From Deltaproteobacteria bacterium (GTDB lineage Bacteria > Myxococcota > Myxococcia > Myxococcales > 40CM-4-68-19): a DNA stretch of 64,000 bases. The stretch's first letter is position 1; each line of letters starts with the position of its first letter. Under the pieces are notes generated by a model, which ran no database searches, was not told the DNA's origin, and saw only the letters and a program-made list of their open reading frames with translations. A program made the translations under genes and the position numbers. The DNA lies in the NCBI GenBank assembly GCA_005879535.1, contig VBKI01000082.1:15747-79746 (forward strand), read 5' to 3'. Shown piece after piece: positions 51,718 through 61,747 of the stretch.

Positions 51718-52788
51718 CTACCGCTCGTTGGACTTGCGCAGCGCAAGCCCGATGGCGACGGCCGCCGACGGTGCGACGTCCATCACGTAGTTGGGGTCGA
51801 ACCGGCGGTTGTCGATCTCCATGCCCTTGAACGGGTTGAGGATCTCGACGGGGACGCCGACCCGCTGCTCGATCACCTTGAACAGCGCCGGGATCTTCGC
51901 TGTCCCGCCGGAGAGATAGAGACGGGAGATGTGGGAGTCGGCTGCGGTGGCCGTGTAGAAGTCCAGCGAGCGCTGGATCTCGCCGGCCATCTGGTCGGCC
52001 ACTCCCTGGATGACGCGCTCCACCTCCTGCGGGACGACGGAGTCCGAATCCTGGGCCGCGTCGCCGCCCACCTTGAGCTTCTCCGCCTCGTCGTAGCTGA
52101 CGTTGAGCTGCTTCTGGATCTCCTCGGTGAACTGGTTGCCGCCCATCGTCACGTCGCGCGTGAACGTGGTCAGCCCGTTGGCCAGCACGTTGATATTGCA
52201 GACGCTGGCGCCAGCGTTGACCAGCACGATGGTCTCGTTCTTGGGCAGCTCGTAGTTGACCTCGAACGAGTTCTGCACCGCGAAGGCGTCGACGTCGACC
52301 ACCACCGGGGTCAGGCCCGCCTCGGAGACCACCGAGGTGTAGTCGTTGATCATGTCCTTCTTCGCCGCGACGAGCAGCACGTCCATCTGGCCGGTGCCGG
52401 TGTCCACCTCAGCCGGCGTGAGGATCTGGACGTCGATGTTCACGTCCTTGACGTCGAAGGGGATGTACTGCTCCGCCTCCCACTGGATGCTCTCCTCCAG
52501 CTCCTCCTGGGTCATCTTCGGCATGCTGATCTTCTTGATGATGACCGAGTGGCCGGAGACGCCGATGGCGGCTTCGCGGTTCTTCAGCTTGTATTGCGCC
52601 ACCAGCCCGCGGATGGCCTCGACGATGGCGGTGGAGTTCATCAGCGCGCCGTCGACGATGGCCTCGGGCGGCAGCGCCGCGACGCCGAAGGCCTCGAGGA
52701 TGTAGCCGCGCTTCGCTTCCTTCAGCTGGACCAGCTTGACGGAGGACGAGCCGATGTCGAGCCCGAGGGCAAGCTTGCTCTTCGCCAT
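51718..52788 (-). CDS. pilM: Type IV pilus assembly protein PilM (actin-like)
   Basis: This is 356 residues. The actin/FtsA-like nucleotide-binding motifs are GLDIGSSSVKLVQL, INDYTSVVSEAGL, TIVLVNAGASVCNINV and LYLSGGTAKIPAL. It sits on the cytoplasmic side and binds PilN. It is the first gene of the pil run. The 66 bp upstream to the XRE regulator contain no clear terminator, so some reading-through is possible. Confidence 0.97.
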   Translation of the reverse strand: MAKSKLALGLDIGSSSVKLVQLKEAKRGYILEAFGVAALPPEAIVDGALMNSTAIVEAIRGLVAQYKLKNREAAIGVSGHSVIIKKISMPKMTQEELEESIQWEAEQYIPFDVKDVNIDVQILTPAEVDTGTGQMDVLLVAAKKDMINDYTSVVSEAGLTPVVVDVDAFAVQNSFEVNYELPKNETIVLVNAGASVCNINVLANGLTTFTRDVTMGGNQFTEEIQKQLNVSYDEAEKLKVGGDAAQDSDSVVPQEVERVIQGVADQMAGEIQRSLDFYTATAADSHISRLYLSGGTAKIPALFKVIEQRVGVPVEILNPFKGMEIDNRRFDPNYVMDVAPSAAVAIGLALRKSNER

Positions 52789-52865
52789 GGCCTGATCAGC
52801 CCCCCTCGCCGGACGTCAGCGGCGTTGCGCCGACGCTATCATTCGCAATCGCGTGAGCGAAAAAA

Positions 52866-53099
52866 TCAGCCATTACTGTCCCCCGCCCGTTGCCGGGGCG
52901 CCCCGTTGTGTCGCGGGAACAGTTTTCCGCTCTCCTGGATGGTGAGGCCGAGGGCCAGGAGGATCTTCCTCTTGGTCTCCATGCGGCACTCGTGGCCGGC
53001 TTCGATCCGGTCGACGGTCGACTCGGAGACGCCGGCCTTGCGCGCCAGCTCCGCCTTCGCCATCAGTGCGGCCTCCCGGAACTTCTGCACTCGATTCAC
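52866..53099 (-). CDS. Small XRE-type helix-turn-helix regulator
   Basis: This is 77 residues from GTG 53099. It was chosen because GGAGGGG lies six bases before it and the protein then begins at NRVQKFREAALMAKAELARKAGVSESTVDRIEAG, the HTH itself; ATG 53144 (92 aa) and TTG 53156 are open alternatives. The rest (CRMETKRKILLALGLTIQESGKLFP) is the usual end of such mini-regulators. It lies just upstream of pilM on the same strand, a common place for it in myxobacterial pil loci, so it may control pil or itself. Confidence 0.85.
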   Translation of the reverse strand: MNRVQKFREAALMAKAELARKAGVSESTVDRIEAGHECRMETKRKILLALGLTIQESGKLFPRHNGAPRQRAGDSNG

Positions 53100-53174
53100 G
53101 CGGCCCCTCCGCGAGCAGTGACCGGATCCTTGCTTGTTTTCCATGTAGGCAGTCAAGGAACCAGCCGCATTGAA

Positions 53175-53198
53175 CCGTCATTAACCCTTCATTGACGG
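53175..53198. promoter_or_regulatory. Inverted repeat upstream of the XRE regulator (candidate operator)
   Basis: CCGTCA and TGACGG are perfect inverted arms around a 12-bp AT-rich spacer (TTAACCCTTCAT). It sits in the unusually AT-rich 120-bp region between the XRE and sigma-54-activator genes. A second palindrome, CTGCATTGCAG, lies 11 bp further on. Binding by the neighbouring XRE protein is an inference. Confidence 0.45.
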
Positions 53199-53208
53199 GT
53201 CATTTCAC

Positions 53209-53219
53209 CTGCATTGCAG
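53209..53219. promoter_or_regulatory. Short perfect palindrome CTGCATTGCAG
   Basis: Five-base arms around a central T, close to the CCGTCA/TGACGG repeat. This may be a second operator half in the same regulatory region. No binding data can be read from sequence. Confidence 0.35.
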
Positions 53220-53322
53220 TCACGTCACGCACATTGCCTTAGTCGGGCGCTGTGTGCATGGGTGGCGCAGGGTCGCCGGTGCGTCAGCGCGGCGCGCACA
53301 CCGGAGTGCCGGCCTGGCTACA

Positions 53323-54681
<1,359 letters not shown>

Positions 54682-54775
54682 GGAGACAGTGTATGCGCAT
54701 CCGGCAAGGACGCACGCTTCTGTCCGCCGCCGTTTCCTTGGAGGCTCCACGGCGCCGGGCGAGAATGCGTGGCGC

Positions 54776-56272
54776 ATGAACAAACCGGCGGTGGCCATCA
54801 TCGGCGCGGGTCCCGCTGGACTCACCGCCGCGTACCTCCTGCGCAAGGAGGGAGTGCCCGTCACCGTCATCGAAGCCCATCCCGAGCTGGTGGGCGGCAT
54901 CGCGCGGACGGCGAAGTACAAGGGCTACCATTTCGACATCGGCGGACACCGCTTCTTCTCCAAATCGAAGGAGGTGGAGGAGCTCTGGACGGAGCTGCTC
55001 CCGCAAGATCTGCTCGAGCGCCCGCGGTCCTCCCGGATCTTCTACCGCGGCAAGTTCTTCTCCTATCCGCTGCGCGCCACCGAGGCGCTCATCAAGCTCG
55101 GCGTGATCGAGTCGATCCTCTGCGTGTTGTCCTATGCAAAGGCGCGGCTGTTTCCCATCCGCCCGGCGAAGAGCGTCGAGGACTGGGTGACCAATCAGTT
55201 CGGCCGCAGGCTGTACGGAATCTTCTTCCGCACCTACACCGAAAAGGTGTGGGGAATGAGCTGCAAGGAGATCTCCGCCGACTGGGCGGCCCAGCGGATC
55301 AAGGGGCTTTCCCTGCGCGAGGCAATCCGCAACGCCATCTGGCCGAGACGCGTCCTCAAGGACAAGTCGGCGATGATCAAGACCCTGATCGAATCGTTCC
55401 GGTACCCGAGGAAGGGACCGGGCATGCTCTGGGAAGCCTGCGCGCGGCGCGTGCGCGAGATGGGCGGGACCGTTCGCATGGGGGAAAAGGTGGTCGCCTG
55501 TACCTACGACGGCGACCGCCGCGAATGGACGCTACGGCACGTGGACGGCGCAGGCACCACGCACGAGACGCGCGCGGCGGACGTGATCTCGTCGGCGCCG
55601 TTGCGCGAGCTCGCGCTCGGGATCACGCCGGCGCTCGACGAAGAGACCCGCGCCGCCGCGAATCGGCTGCGGTACCGGGACTTCCTCACCGTGGTGTTGA
55701 TCCTGAAGGACCGGCAGGTGTTCGGAGACAACTGGATCTACATCCACGACCCTTCGGTGCGGGTCGGACGCATCCAGAACTTCAAGTCCTGGTCGCCGGA
55801 GATGGTGCCCGATCCGTCGATGGCGTGCTACGGGCTCGAGTACTTCTGCTTCGAGGGCGACGGCCTCTGGTCGATGAGCGATGGGGACCTCGTGGAGCTG
55901 GGAAAGCGCGAGCTGCAGCAGATCGGCCTCGCTGCGGCGCAGGACGTGGTGGACGGCTGCGTCGTCCGGCAGCCGAAGGCATACCCGGTCTACGACGACG
56001 GGTATGCGCAGAACGTCGAGCGGATCCGGCGGGCGCTCGAGGAGCGCTTTCCTACCCTGCACCTGGTCGGGCGCAACGGAATGCACAAGTACAACAACCA
56101 GGACCACGCGATGATGACCGCCATGCTGTGCGTGAAGAATATTCTCGCCAGTGAGCGGATCTACGATCTGTGGCGCGTCAACGAGGACGCCGAGTATCAC
56201 GAGGCGGGCGACCGCGCCCAGCAGTCCGGCGCCAGCGGGATACGGAGCGTGCCCCGGCGGCTGAGCGCTTGA
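54776..56272 (+). CDS. FAD-dependent oxidoreductase, UDP-galactopyranose-mutase-like
   Basis: This is 498 residues from ATG 54776. The dinucleotide motif VAIIGAGPAGLTAAYLLRKEG is at the N-terminus, followed by a GG doublet (VGGIARTAKYKGYHFDIGGHRFFSKS) typical of the amine-oxidase/UGM class. Later stretches YRGKFFSYPL, YTEKVWGMSCKEISADWAAQRIKGL and HLVGRNGMHKYNNQDHAMMTAML fit polysaccharide-locus flavoproteins. It starts the surface-glycan cluster; likely substrate is a nucleotide-linked or lipid-linked sugar, but not decided by sequence. Confidence 0.88.
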   Translation: MNKPAVAIIGAGPAGLTAAYLLRKEGVPVTVIEAHPELVGGIARTAKYKGYHFDIGGHRFFSKSKEVEELWTELLPQDLLERPRSSRIFYRGKFFSYPLRATEALIKLGVIESILCVLSYAKARLFPIRPAKSVEDWVTNQFGRRLYGIFFRTYTEKVWGMSCKEISADWAAQRIKGLSLREAIRNAIWPRRVLKDKSAMIKTLIESFRYPRKGPGMLWEACARRVREMGGTVRMGEKVVACTYDGDRREWTLRHVDGAGTTHETRAADVISSAPLRELALGITPALDEETRAAANRLRYRDFLTVVLILKDRQVFGDNWIYIHDPSVRVGRIQNFKSWSPEMVPDPSMACYGLEYFCFEGDGLWSMSDGDLVELGKRELQQIGLAAAQDVVDGCVVRQPKAYPVYDDGYAQNVERIRRALEERFPTLHLVGRNGMHKYNNQDHAMMTAMLCVKNILASERIYDLWRVNEDAEYHEAGDRAQQSGASGIRSVPRRLSA

Positions 56273-56274
56273 GC

Positions 56275-57396
56275 ATGCGGATCGCGATGCTCTGCCACCG
56301 CTATCTTCCGCACATCGGCGGCGTCGAGATCGTCGTCAAACATCTCGCCAGCGAGCTGGCGCGGCAACACGAGGTTTCGGTGATCGCGGGGGCGCTGCCG
56401 AGGGAGCAACGCGTCTCGCACGAGGACTCCGTCAAGGTGCACCGACTGGCCGCTCTCGACCTGAGCGATCGGTTCGGAATCCCCTATCCTCTGCCCCTCG
56501 GCCCCGGCATGAAGGGCGCTCTCGATGCGGTACGGAACGCAGATGTAATCCACGTGCACGGATCGCTATACCTGACAAGCGCGGTGGCCGCGGCGATCGC
56601 ACGGCGCAGAGAGATCCCGCTGATCGTCACCGAGCACGTGGGACTCGTGCCATATCGGAGGTCCGCGCTGAACGCGCTGCAGCGGTTCGCTTGGCGATCG
56701 GTGGGCGACTTCGTCGCCGGCGCCGCATCCGCGCTGGTCGCCTGCGGCGACAGGGTCGCGCGCTGGATGCGCGACCGTTATCCGCGGACCCCGGTCCATC
56801 TCGTCCCCAACGGGGTGGATTGCAAGCGTTTCTGCCCGCTCGACGACACGCGACGCTTGCGCGTGCGCGACACGTTTGGCCTTCCCAGGAACAGGACGCT
56901 CGCGCTGTTCGTAGGGCGGCAAAGCGAGAAGAAGAACGCGAAAGCAGTTCTCGAGATCCCCCGGGACCACTTCGATCTGGTGGTGTGCGGCTCGGAGCGC
57001 AGGGTGCAGGCGGACGGCGTGTTGGACGTCGGGACCCTTCCTTACGAACGCATGGCGGACCTTCTCGGCTGCGTGGATTTCCTCGTCCACGCCGGCGTCG
57101 GTGAGGGATTTCCGCTCGTCGTCCAGGAGAGCCTCGCCTGCGGTGTCCCCGTCGTGCTTCTCTGGGATCCGGGCTATGCGCCGGTCATCGACCGCGATGC
57201 CATCCGCGCCTGCGACACGCTCGAGCAGTTCAGGGCCGAGGTGCTTTCGCTCGCGGTCGACCACGGCGCCCGGGAGAAGCTCAGGCGCATGTCGCGCGAC
57301 TACGCGGAACGAAGATGGAGCTGGACCGCGACAGCGGCCGAGTACCTGCGCGTGTACCAGAGCGCCGTCGTGCAGCCCGACGGAGCCATCGCATGA
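56275..57396 (+). CDS. Glycosyltransferase family 4
   Basis: This is 373 residues with two Rossmann halves. The N-terminal half opens RIAMLCHRYLPHIGGVEIVVKHLA with the usual GG loop; the C-terminal half has VPNGVD, LFVGRQSEKKN, and the EGFPLVVQESLACGVPVVL donor-site block with the E(x)7E motif. A retaining GT-B enzyme that adds a sugar to a lipid-linked or growing glycan. It follows the flavoprotein stop by two bases and its stop overlaps the next gene (ATGA). Confidence 0.92.
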   Translation: MRIAMLCHRYLPHIGGVEIVVKHLASELARQHEVSVIAGALPREQRVSHEDSVKVHRLAALDLSDRFGIPYPLPLGPGMKGALDAVRNADVIHVHGSLYLTSAVAAAIARRREIPLIVTEHVGLVPYRRSALNALQRFAWRSVGDFVAGAASALVACGDRVARWMRDRYPRTPVHLVPNGVDCKRFCPLDDTRRLRVRDTFGLPRNRTLALFVGRQSEKKNAKAVLEIPRDHFDLVVCGSERRVQADGVLDVGTLPYERMADLLGCVDFLVHAGVGEGFPLVVQESLACGVPVVLLWDPGYAPVIDRDAIRACDTLEQFRAEVLSLAVDHGAREKLRRMSRDYAERRWSWTATAAEYLRVYQSAVVQPDGAIA

Positions 57397-58091
57397 CCAG
57401 CCCGCACGCCGGAACGCCAGGGGAGGGAGAAGCTCTGCCGGTCCGGCCTTCGTGGCTCCCGGCCGACCGCGAGCTGCGCGCCTTCCTCGGGGATAGCGCC
57501 CTTTACCCCTTCTATCGGCTGAGGCTCGTCGAATACATCGCCCGGCTGTTGCCGTTCCGCGGGCCATGCCACGTACTCGACGTGGGCGCTGGAGACGGAT
57601 CGCTCGGCACGCTGTTCGAGCGATTCCGGCCGCGGACGAGCGTGATCGGCGTGGAAGTGGCACTGCGCGCGAAGACGCGACCCGGTTTTCGCCTCGTCCG
57701 ATTCGACGGACGCGCCCTGCCCTTCGCCGACCGCTCCTTCGACGTCGCGCTGGTCTCGAACGTGCTTCACCACGCCAAGGACCCGGACGGGCTGATGCGG
57801 GAAGTCTGCCGGGTGACGCGAAGGCGCGCGATCGTCAAGGACCACGTCGCCCGCGGCCCCCTCGACCACTTGAAGCTCGCGGCGCTCGACGTGATGGGCA
57901 ACCTGCGATTCGGCGCGCAGATCGAGGCTTCATATCTCTCCATGCCTCGCTGGGAGAGCATGTTCGGCTCGCTGCCGCGAACGCGCGTCCATGCCTTCCA
58001 CGGGCTCCCGTTCCGGCGCGGCCCGCTGGAGTGGGTGTTCGCGAACGACCTCGAAGTCGTATTTGCGCTCGACTTCGACGCTACGGCTTGA
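57393..58091 (+). CDS. Class I SAM-dependent methyltransferase
   Basis: This is 232 residues. The SAM motif VLDVGAGDGSLGTLF is at about 68-82, the acidic second strand VIGVEVA and motif IV LVSNVLHHAKDPDGLMREVCRV. This is the type-11 layout, usually acting on small molecules or lipid-linked sugars. It is coupled to the GT4 gene by ATGA and convergent with the TylF-like gene, overlapping it by 11 bp. Confidence 0.9.
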   Translation: MTSPHAGTPGEGEALPVRPSWLPADRELRAFLGDSALYPFYRLRLVEYIARLLPFRGPCHVLDVGAGDGSLGTLFERFRPRTSVIGVEVALRAKTRPGFRLVRFDGRALPFADRSFDVALVSNVLHHAKDPDGLMREVCRVTRRRAIVKDHVARGPLDHLKLAALDVMGNLRFGAQIEASYLSMPRWESMFGSLPRTRVHAFHGLPFRRGPLEWVFANDLEVVFALDFDATA

Positions 58092-58818
58092 CGCCGCACC
58101 GCGCCGGACACTCGAGGCGCATCAGAAGAGGACGCGGGGAAAGCGCAGCGAGATATTCGTCCGTCGCCTGTCGGGTGCCCCGCCAGTAACCGTAGTCGTC
58201 CAGGAAGAGGATCCCTCCCCTCGACAGCCGCGGGTAGAGGTGCTGCAGCTCGTGACGCGTGGACTCGTACCAGTCCGTGTCCAGTCGCAACAGGCCGATC
58301 TTTTCGGGCGCGTGCGCCGGAAGGGTTTCCTCGACCCTGCCCTTCACCAGATGCACACGATGCATCGGGTAGCCGGTCGATCGCAGGTTCTCGGCGACCT
58401 CCGCCTCAGAAGACGCGAGCGATCCGGCTGGAGCGACCCCCGCTCCGGCCTGTCCGCTCATGTCGACGTCCCTGGCGTCCGCCGTGGTCATCCCGGCGAA
58501 GGTGTCGAACAACACGAGATCGCGATCCATCTTGCCCAGCTGCTTGAGCGACAGCGCGACCGCCATCATGCTTCCGCCGCGCCAGACACCGCACTCGACC
58601 AGGGCGCCCGGAATCGCGTTCGCGCAGATGTACCTGACCGCGTCCATGAGCGCAGCGACGCGCTCGGGTGTCGTCATCGTGTAGCGCTTTACGGCGCGCC
58701 AGACGGAGATCTCGGCGGGCGACAAATCCGGCGCGTACGCCAGCCGTTGTACGCCGTGCCACAGCAGATCGGCGGCGCGCTTGGGAAGCAGCCGTTGCGT
58801 CAGATCGCGAATTCCCAT
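58081..58818 (-). CDS. TylF/MycF-like O-methyltransferase
   Basis: This is 245 residues. It has the macrocin-O-methyltransferase family pattern: PGALVECGVWRGGSMMAVALSL, LVLFDTFAGMT, IGLLRLDTDWYESTRHELQHLYPRLSRGGILFLDDYG. Metal-binding acidic residues are the D in LDTDWY and DDYG. Relatives methylate sugar hydroxyls on natural products or polysaccharides. It is separate from the plus-strand glycan genes but fits the same theme. Confidence 0.9.
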   Translation of the reverse strand: MGIRDLTQRLLPKRAADLLWHGVQRLAYAPDLSPAEISVWRAVKRYTMTTPERVAALMDAVRYICANAIPGALVECGVWRGGSMMAVALSLKQLGKMDRDLVLFDTFAGMTTADARDVDMSGQAGAGVAPAGSLASSEAEVAENLRSTGYPMHRVHLVKGRVEETLPAHAPEKIGLLRLDTDWYESTRHELQHLYPRLSRGGILFLDDYGYWRGTRQATDEYLAALSPRPLLMRLECPARCGVKP

Positions 58819-58851
58819 CCCCGCTCCCTCCAGGAAAGACCCGACTGTCGC

Positions 58852-60519
58852 CTAATCCGCCTGCCAGAGCTCGCCGACCGTCGTCCGGACAACCCGACGG
58901 GCCCCCGGAAAGCGCGCCATCAGCCGCGCGTCCTCGTCGGGTCCGCGGCTCAGCAGGATCCATCGAGAGCCGTCGAGAAACGGATCGTTCTGTACCAGGT
59001 CGACCGTGTAGTACCCGCGGTCCGGGCGTAGGAACACGACTTCGAGGCGGGCGGGCGCCGGCGCGGAGGGGATCTGGCGGAGCTGCGAGTCGATGAACGA
59101 GCGCACCTGCCCGAGGCGGAGCCCGTTTGCGAGCAGGAGGCTGGCGAGGGCGCCGATCAGCGCCGTCTTGCGCAGCGGGGCGACCGCCCGCGGATGTTCC
59201 AGCGCTCCCGCCGCCAGCAGCGGCAGCACTCCCCAGGCGGCGTGGAAGTACCGATATCCCCAGCCGTGGCCCTGGTCGTACGGCACGAAGACATACGCCA
59301 CGGCGGTCAGCAATGCGGACGCGGTGAGCAGGCGGACCGCCGGCTCACTGCGGCGCCAGACCGCCCCGATGCATGCCAGCGCGAGCAGCCCGGGAACAGC
59401 CCAGAGCGCGAGCTCGGCCAGGTTCACGCCCCGGCTCCAGAATGAAGACGCCGATGGCAGCGCGAACGCGAGCCGGGTGAGCACGGACAGTGCGCCCGCA
59501 CCTCCCGCGACCGTCTCTGGGTTTCCGCCGATCTGCGCGCGCACCCAGAACCAGCCAGCGCCGAGCAGAGCGATTCCCGGGAGATACCCGGCGGCGAGCG
59601 CGCCGAGCTTTCCGACTCGCCCCGGGCGGACGGCGAGCGCAACGATGAAGGGCAGCGCGAACAGGGTGTGCGGAACCGGGTTGTGCAGCGTGAGCGCGAG
59701 CGAACCCACGGCGCCGGCGAGAAACAACCGCCGCGGCGTCGGGTCGAGCAGAAGCGCGGCGAAACAGAGCGATGCGAGCAGGTGCGCCGGCATCGAGTAC
59801 AGCGAGATCGCGTTCACCACGAACGCCGGCGACGCGGCGGTGAGCAACACCGCCCAGCCTGCCGCCGCGGTGTCGGGCCACAGCCCCCTGGCGATGCGCC
59901 AGATGACGAGGAGGGTCGCTCCGCCGATCAAGGGATTGAGCAACCACGGCGCCCTCAACCAGGCGAACGGCGTGAGCAGGAGCGCGAAGCCGGGCCAGTA
60001 CGACGAGATGAGGCGGCCGTCCGGGGACGCCTCGATGAACCAGCGGATCGGAGGGATCAGGCGTTGCACCAGCTCCGGTGGAACGTGTGCGACAAGTGTG
60101 CCACGAGCGAAGATCCGCGCCTGGAACACGGGCGCGTACTCATCCATGGAGAGCGGGTGGCCGCGATAGACGAGCAGCGCGCACGCGATCAGGGCGGCGG
60201 TGATGCAGGCGATGAAGGCCCGCGGATCCCTTGCGAGGCGCGCGACGAACATTCGATCCGGCAGGGACCGCACGCCCGTTGCGGCGAGCGCCGCGCCCAG
60301 GATGATTGCGCACGAGAGCCACGCGGCGGTGGGTTCGTTGCGGAGGAACAGGTACTCGAACGCACGCGGCCGGCCCTGCGCAGGCCAGGTGAACGCGCGC
60401 GCGAGCAGGAGGGCGAGCGAACAGAGTGCGCTGGTGACGAGAAGGACGACGAGCACCGGTTGCGGTGCAGCCGCCGCCGATCGCTCGCTGGCCGGCGCTC
60501 GCGATGCCGCTACGTCCAC
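58852..60519 (-). CDS. GT-C membrane glycosyltransferase-like protein (GT39/ArnT type), A
   Basis: This is 555 residues from GTG 60519, which overlaps the stop of the DPM1-like gene by 10 bp. About 11 hydrophobic segments are present. The first periplasmic loop holds HPLSMDEYAPVFQARIFARGTLVAHVPPEL, with the DE pair that is catalytic in GT-C enzymes. The soluble tail (PDRGYYTVDLVQNDPFLDGSRWILLSRGPDE) is unassigned. It is expected to move a sugar from a polyprenyl phosphate to an outer-face acceptor. The second GT-C gene at 61748 has the same loop pattern. Confidence 0.85.
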   Translation of the reverse strand: MDVAASRAPASERSAAAAPQPVLVVLLVTSALCSLALLLARAFTWPAQGRPRAFEYLFLRNEPTAAWLSCAIILGAALAATGVRSLPDRMFVARLARDPRAFIACITAALIACALLVYRGHPLSMDEYAPVFQARIFARGTLVAHVPPELVQRLIPPIRWFIEASPDGRLISSYWPGFALLLTPFAWLRAPWLLNPLIGGATLLVIWRIARGLWPDTAAAGWAVLLTAASPAFVVNAISLYSMPAHLLASLCFAALLLDPTPRRLFLAGAVGSLALTLHNPVPHTLFALPFIVALAVRPGRVGKLGALAAGYLPGIALLGAGWFWVRAQIGGNPETVAGGAGALSVLTRLAFALPSASSFWSRGVNLAELALWAVPGLLALACIGAVWRRSEPAVRLLTASALLTAVAYVFVPYDQGHGWGYRYFHAAWGVLPLLAAGALEHPRAVAPLRKTALIGALASLLLANGLRLGQVRSFIDSQLRQIPSAPAPARLEVVFLRPDRGYYTVDLVQNDPFLDGSRWILLSRGPDEDARLMARFPGARRVVRTTVGELWQAD

Positions 60520-61691
60520 CGACGGGACCTCGACGCGCGCAGGATGCTGAGGAAGAAGGCCGAAAAGATGATCTCGACGCCGATTGCGAGCAGCGTTCCA
60601 GCGACGATCGCGAGATGGGTCACGGACTCGTCGAGGCTTCCACCATGCGTCCTCAGCCACACATACACGATGTGCGCGTCGACCGCGAGGCCTCCGCACA
60701 CCGCGAGGAGGCCGGCAAGGAGCGCCCACTCCAGGCGGAAGGCCGCGATCATCCCTTCCGCGAAGCGCTCCTGCCCGATCCCGTCCAGCACATAGATCGT
60801 CTTCGCGAACACGCCGAGCAGCACGACTTGCACGCCGAGGATTCCGAGCGCGCTTCCGAGCAGCGCGAAGTGCGTCTGCAGGGTATGGCCGAAGATCTCG
60901 ACCCGGGTGGACGCGACGGCGAGAGTGAGGGCCACGCCAAGCACGGTCGCGGCGAGCCCGGGCACGGCGAACAGCCAGAACGGGCTGAACAGCAGCATGA
61001 AGCGGAGATGCCGCCACCCGTCGCGCCAGGTGCGCAGGTGCGGGCGCCGGCCGCGTCCGTCCGGTCTCAGGCTGGTCGGGACCTCGCCGATGCGCAGCTT
61101 CTCCTGCGCCGCGCGAATCACCATCTCGCTCGCGAACTCCATGCCCGGACTCCGCAGCGAGAGGCCGAGGATGGCGTCGCGGGAGAACCCGCGCATTCCG
61201 CAGTGCGCGTCGGTGATCCCGGCGCCGAAGAAAAGATTCAGGATCCAGGTCAGGACGGGATTGCCGAGGAAGCGATGCAGGAACGGCATCGCCCCTGGAT
61301 GGATGACGCCGCGAAACCGCGAGCCCATCACCAGCTCGTCGCCGGCGCGCAGGCGTTCGAGGAAACGCGGAACGTCCTGGAACTCGTAGCTGTCGTCGGC
61401 GTCGCCCATCACCACGTATCGCCCGCGGGCAGCGAGGATTCCGGCGCGGAGCGCGGCGCCGTATCCCTTCTCTTCCACGTGCAGCACGCGCGCACCCGCG
61501 GCGCGGGCCAGCTCCGGCGAGCCGTCGCGGGAGCCATTGTCGGCGATCAGCACTTCGGCTTCGATTCCGGCGGAGCGGCAGGCTTCGATCGCCTTGCGCA
61601 CGCAGGTCCCCACCGTGTTCGCCTCGTCGAGGCAGGGCATCAACACGGTGAGCTCGATGTCCGCGGGCTGCAGTTGCGCGGCAACTTGCAT
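60510..61691 (-). CDS. DPM1-like GT2 (polyprenyl-phosphate glycosyltransferase)
   Basis: This is 393 residues from ATG 61691. The GT2 domain has LTVLMPCLDEANTVGTCVRKAI, IADNGSRDGSPE, VMGDADDSYEFQDVP and MGSRFRG, like dolichol-phosphate mannose/glucose synthases. Four membrane segments follow residue 230 (LFSPFWLFAVPGLAATVLGVALTL and later ones). It would make polyprenyl-P-sugar at the inner face. Both flanking GT-C proteins could use that donor. Confidence 0.9.
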   Translation of the reverse strand: MQVAAQLQPADIELTVLMPCLDEANTVGTCVRKAIEACRSAGIEAEVLIADNGSRDGSPELARAAGARVLHVEEKGYGAALRAGILAARGRYVVMGDADDSYEFQDVPRFLERLRAGDELVMGSRFRGVIHPGAMPFLHRFLGNPVLTWILNLFFGAGITDAHCGMRGFSRDAILGLSLRSPGMEFASEMVIRAAQEKLRIGEVPTSLRPDGRGRRPHLRTWRDGWRHLRFMLLFSPFWLFAVPGLAATVLGVALTLAVASTRVEIFGHTLQTHFALLGSALGILGVQVVLLGVFAKTIYVLDGIGQERFAEGMIAAFRLEWALLAGLLAVCGGLAVDAHIVYVWLRTHGGSLDESVTHLAIVAGTLLAIGVEIIFSAFFLSILRASRSRRWT

Positions 61692-61747
61692 CGACTCGAC
61701 TCTAGGGTCGGCTCGCAAAGGCGGGCAAGAAAGCGTGAGGTGTCCGG

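Noticed and set aside
52789-52865. Sigma-54 promoter ahead of pilM
   Set aside because: TGGC and a following GC are present, but the spacing is one base too long for the -24/-12 rule and the rest of the consensus is missing.
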